From Planctomycetota bacterium (lineage in GTDB: Bacteria > Planctomycetota > PLA2 > JAEUHO01): a stretch of 9,567 nucleotides of DNA. Shown piece by piece: positions 7,307 to 9,567 of this stretch. Under the pieces are notes generated by a model that was not told where the DNA came from, did no database searches, and saw only the letters and a list, made by a program, of their open reading frames with translations. Within the stretch, counting starts at the first letter, position 1. Each line of letters starts with the position of its first letter. The stretch is from NCBI GenBank assembly GCA_024639415.1, contig JAHEIK010000116.1, positions 1-9,567 on the forward strand, written 5' to 3'. The position numbers and the translations under genes were made by a program.

Positions 7307-8371
7307 TCAACTGCCGAGGGGACGGCTCGACGGCAAGGTCGCCCGGTCCCGGCCCGGACGCAGCACCCCCCCATCGGTCCGGCGCGAACCTGCGAGCGCA
7401 TCCTCCAGGACCCAGCGCCAGCGGCGATCGGCAAGGAAGGACCAGGACGCCGGGTCCTTGAGGATCTCGCCTTCGATGTGACGTAGGTAGTGCCCCAGCA
7501 GCACGTCCGGCTCCTCGCTGCACAGCGGCTCGCCGAAGACGAGCTCGACGTGCCGGCGCTGCGCGTGGGTGTAGGCCGGGAGCACGGGAACCTGCGCCTT
7601 CGCTGCGATCTTGCTCGCCCAGCCCCCGACGCTGGCCACGCCCCCGAAGAACGGCGCGAGGATCCGGTCGTCGTCCCGGTGGATGCGGTCCACCGTGGCC
7701 ACGAGGAGCTTGCCGTCGCGCAGCGTGCGCAGGCACGCGCGCGCCAGCTCGAACGGATTGCCGTCCCGCACGAGCAGCGCCTGCACGCCGAGGCTCTCGT
7801 AGATGTGCAGCGCCGCGCGCGTACGCGCGATCGAGCCCGGGTTCTTGGCCAACAGGACCGTGGGCACGATGCGCGACACCTTCAGCGACGCCAGGACCGC
7901 TCCCGTGTTGTGCGGCACGCATAGGACGCAGCCGCCGTGCTCGGCGAGGAGGTCGCGCAGCACGTCCGGCCTGCGAACGAGAATGCGGTCCGCCGATCCG
8001 TCGGGATCACCGGTCACGGCCGGCACACCGAACTCCAGCGCGCCGCGCGCCCCGTCCACGAACGCGCGGTACAGCTCCCGCGGAGGATGGTCGTAGCCCG
8101 CCCGGGCCGCGAGCGCACTCATCGTGCGACACGCGGAGAGCAGCTGATTGCCCGGAAGGGGCGCCGCCAGTTGCACGGGCAGCGCCAGAAGGCGCAGGAG
8201 GCTGCCGTGCAACCGCCGCGGCACGCGGTGCCCCAGCGTCCAGAGCAGCTTCGTGATCCACAGCTTCGCTACGGTCCCGCGCAGCTTGCGCCGGCTGCGT
8301 GACGTCCGCTCGACGACCTCGAGCGGTCCGAGGTAGAGCGCCGGCGAATGAAAGACCTCGGACTCCGGCAT
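7307..8371 (-). CDS. Divergent LpxL/HtrB-like acyltransferase with an atypical catalytic motif
   Basis: The 354-residue protein shows the outline of the lysophospholipid acyltransferase (LPLAT) superfamily, LpxL branch. It has a basic N-terminus with a hydrophobic stretch around 57-72, a VLCVPHNTGAVLA segment (149-161), DR at 228-229, PFFG at 240-243 and a C-terminal SWSFLADRRWRW (309-320) resembling the family's W-x-W...RW ending. Such enzymes add acyl chains to lipid A or other lipid acceptors on the inner face of the inner membrane. The HX4(D/E) motif is broken: H154 is followed at the usual position by V159, where its neighbour has E. It could therefore be inactive, use another acid, or have a different reaction. 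It lies 32 bases after an LpxL-like gene on the same strand. The start at 8371 is the first Met giving protein-like sequence; the ribosome site is weak, and longer open frame upstream overlaps the neighbour. Confidence 0.78.
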   Translation of the reverse strand: MPESEVFHSPALYLGPLEVVERTSRSRRKLRGTVAKLWITKLLWTLGHRVPRRLHGSLLRLLALPVQLAAPLPGNQLLSACRTMSALAARAGYDHPPRELYRAFVDGARGALEFGVPAVTGDPDGSADRILVRRPDVLRDLLAEHGGCVLCVPHNTGAVLASLKVSRIVPTVLLAKNPGSIARTRAALHIYESLGVQALLVRDGNPFELARACLRTLRDGKLLVATVDRIHRDDDRILAPFFGGVASVGGWASKIAAKAQVPVLPAYTHAQRRHVELVFGEPLCSEEPDVLLGHYLRHIEGEILKDPASWSFLADRRWRWVLEDALAGSRRTDGGVLRPGRDRATLPSSRPLGS

Positions 8372-8403
8372 GGCCGAGAGTCTACGCCCCGCCGCCCCCG
8401 TCG

Positions 8404-9396
8404 TCAGTCCGGATCGTGCTCGCTGTAGGGTGGGTAGCGGCCCCGCTCTTCGTGCGGCCGGCTCTTGAAGCGCTTCAGGCGCCACTGCCAGATGGCCGGG
8501 TCCGCGCGGATGTAGCTCTCCAGCATGACGTTGATGCGCCGCATCAGCTCCAGCGTGCGCTCCTCCTCGGGCACGTCCTCGATGCCCTCCGTGATGTCCT
8601 CGCGGCACTCGATCCGGTAGCGCCCCTCGGGGGTCGGGAGGCAGAACACGGGATGGATCGGCTTGTCGTAGCGCAGCGCCGCCCACGCGGCGAGCGGGGT
8701 CGTGCGCGCCTCCAGCCCCAGGAACGGAACCCAGATCCCGCCCTGCTTGCGTCGCACGTTGCGATCGACGAGCAGGCCCGCGATGCCGCCCGCCCCCACG
8801 ACCTTCGCGACCGCACGCGCACCGCCCCGCCGCAGCGCCGAGCGCAGGTCGGCGTGGCTGCGCAGCCGGCCCAGGGCCTCGTTGAACAGCTCGTGAGGCA
8901 CGGCCTCGGCAAGGAAGATGGTCTGTGGCAGGTGCGGATAGAGCACGCGCAGCGCCAGCAGCAGCTCCCAGTTGCCCAGGTGCCCGGAGACGATCACGCC
9001 ACCCTCCTGCACGAGGCGCCTGACGTGAGGACGCTTCTCGAGATCCGGATCCACGTCGACCCAGCGGCGATAGCGTTCCGGAGTGATCGGCTGCAGGTGA
9101 GCGAGCAACAGTCCGGAACGCGCCAGCGAGCGCCACGAGGCGCGGAAGATCCGGCGACACTCCGCTTCGGGGAAGTCGGCACCGAAGACGGCGCGAAGGT
9201 TCTGGTAGGCGACGACGCGTGAGCGGCGGCTGAAGAAGGCGAACACGGCGGCGACGACGTCGGCGAACGCCAGCACCCACCGCCCGGGCAGGGCAGCCAG
9301 GACGCGCACCAGGGCGACACCGAGCAGCAGGAAGAAGCGCTGCACCATGCGTCCACGGCGCAAGCGCTGCAGCGTGCTGGATTTGGTATGCGCCAC
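8404..9396 (-). CDS. LpxL/HtrB-family lipid A (Kdo2-lipid IVA-type) acyltransferase
   Basis: The 330-residue protein matches the length and layout of lauroyl/myristoyl acyltransferases. It has an N-terminal hydrophobic anchor (about 20-55), AYQNLRAVFG (63-72), the catalytic HX4E motif as GHLGNWE with H139 and E144, DRN at 211-213, PFLG at 224-227 and a C-terminal WQWRLKRF (303-310). Family members transfer a fatty acid from acyl-ACP to a lipid A precursor at the cytoplasmic face of the inner membrane; the exact acceptor and chain length cannot be read here. The start is a GTG at 9394-9396 with AGGA nine bases upstream; the Met at residue 17 is a less likely alternative. It sits between the partial gene at the window end and a second, divergent family member, most likely in one operon read leftwards. 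The acid motif is intact, unlike in its neighbour. Confidence 0.9.
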   Translation of the reverse strand: MAHTKSSTLQRLRRGRMVQRFFLLLGVALVRVLAALPGRWVLAFADVVAAVFAFFSRRSRVVAYQNLRAVFGADFPEAECRRIFRASWRSLARSGLLLAHLQPITPERYRRWVDVDPDLEKRPHVRRLVQEGGVIVSGHLGNWELLLALRVLYPHLPQTIFLAEAVPHELFNEALGRLRSHADLRSALRRGGARAVAKVVGAGGIAGLLVDRNVRRKQGGIWVPFLGLEARTTPLAAWAALRYDKPIHPVFCLPTPEGRYRIECREDITEGIEDVPEEERTLELMRRINVMLESYIRADPAIWQWRLKRFKSRPHEERGRYPPYSEHDPD

Positions 9397-9436
9397 CTTG
9401 CGGGATCCTAGGCTCGCGGTGCCCCGGCCGAGGCCA

Positions 9437-9567
9437 TCAGCGGGGCGCGTCTTCGAGGGGAATCACGTACATGGGCGCGGGCGTCAGCGCGACGCGCAGC
9501 ATGCCGTTCTTCACCTCCACCCGGCGCCGCCGGGGCGCCTCCGCCCCCAGTCGGCAGGACTCGAGGG
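9437..9567 (-). CDS. C-terminal end of an unidentified protein (5' part beyond the window)
   Basis: On the - strand a frame is open from the window edge to a TGA at 9437-9439, giving the final 42 residues, ending APMYVIPLEDAPR. The segment VEVKNGMLRVALTPAPMYV resembles the closing beta-sandwich strands found at the ends of some glycoside hydrolases and other multi-domain envelope proteins, but this is too short to assign. It lies 40 bases upstream of the LpxL-like gene and in the same direction, so it may be the preceding gene of the same operon. Confidence 0.55.
   Translation of the reverse strand, partial: LESCRLGAEAPRRRRVEVKNGMLRVALTPAPMYVIPLEDAPR

Noticed and set aside
7188..7922. N-terminal extension of the hydrolase frame to 7922 on the - strand
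   Set aside because: The translation is rich in Arg, Ala, Gly and Pro with no domain features, overlaps the acyltransferase gene, and the true start has a signal sequence and ribosome site at 7187.
8372..9280. Long extension of the second acyltransferase frame to 9280 on the - strand
   Set aside because: It runs through the whole neighbouring LpxL-like gene in another frame and is Arg/Pro-rich; open shadow frames are common in GC-rich DNA.

Overview
The window is a GC-rich stretch of bacterial chromosome. Its genes point to a Gram-negative (diderm) organism: an outer-membrane beta-barrel end, inner-membrane exopolysaccharide export genes, and two acyltransferases of the lipid A (LpxL/HtrB) type. 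I cannot name the genus from sequence alone. There are no RNA genes, insertion sequences or CRISPR arrays, and no gene-free stretch over 300 bases.

Left two thirds, + strand (1-6094): the distal part of a Pel-type exopolysaccharide operon. In order it holds the 3' end of a beta-barrel gene (probably pelB), pelD, pelE, pelF and pelG. The genes are packed tightly: ATGA overlaps join pelD/pelE and pelE/pelF, and one base separates pelF from pelG. By analogy with Pseudomonas aeruginosa, PelD binds cyclic di-GMP and, through PelE, holds the cytoplasmic glycosyltransferase PelF beside the flippase-like transporter PelG. PelB carries the polymer through the outer membrane. PelD here is longer than the Pseudomonas protein and seems to carry two degenerate GGDEF-like domains in tandem, of which only the second keeps the RxxD cyclic di-GMP site. 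No pelC lies between the barrel gene and pelD. PelA and PelC, if present, are outside the window.

Right third, - strand (6096-9567): read in its own direction, it holds the 3' end of an unidentified gene, an LpxL-like acyltransferase with an intact HX4E motif, a second divergent acyltransferase-like protein whose HX4 motif lacks the acid, and an exported TM1410/GH114-like glycoside hydrolase. The hydrolase ends one base from pelG, tail to tail. Its fold family is the one that includes the N-terminal hydrolase domain of PelA and the endo-alpha-1,4-polygalactosaminidases, so it is a good candidate for acting on the Pel polymer.

Together the window looks like an envelope and matrix locus: a cyclic di-GMP-controlled synthase and export complex facing an envelope operon that includes a possible polymer-cleaving enzyme. 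The link between the two strands is inferred from position and family.
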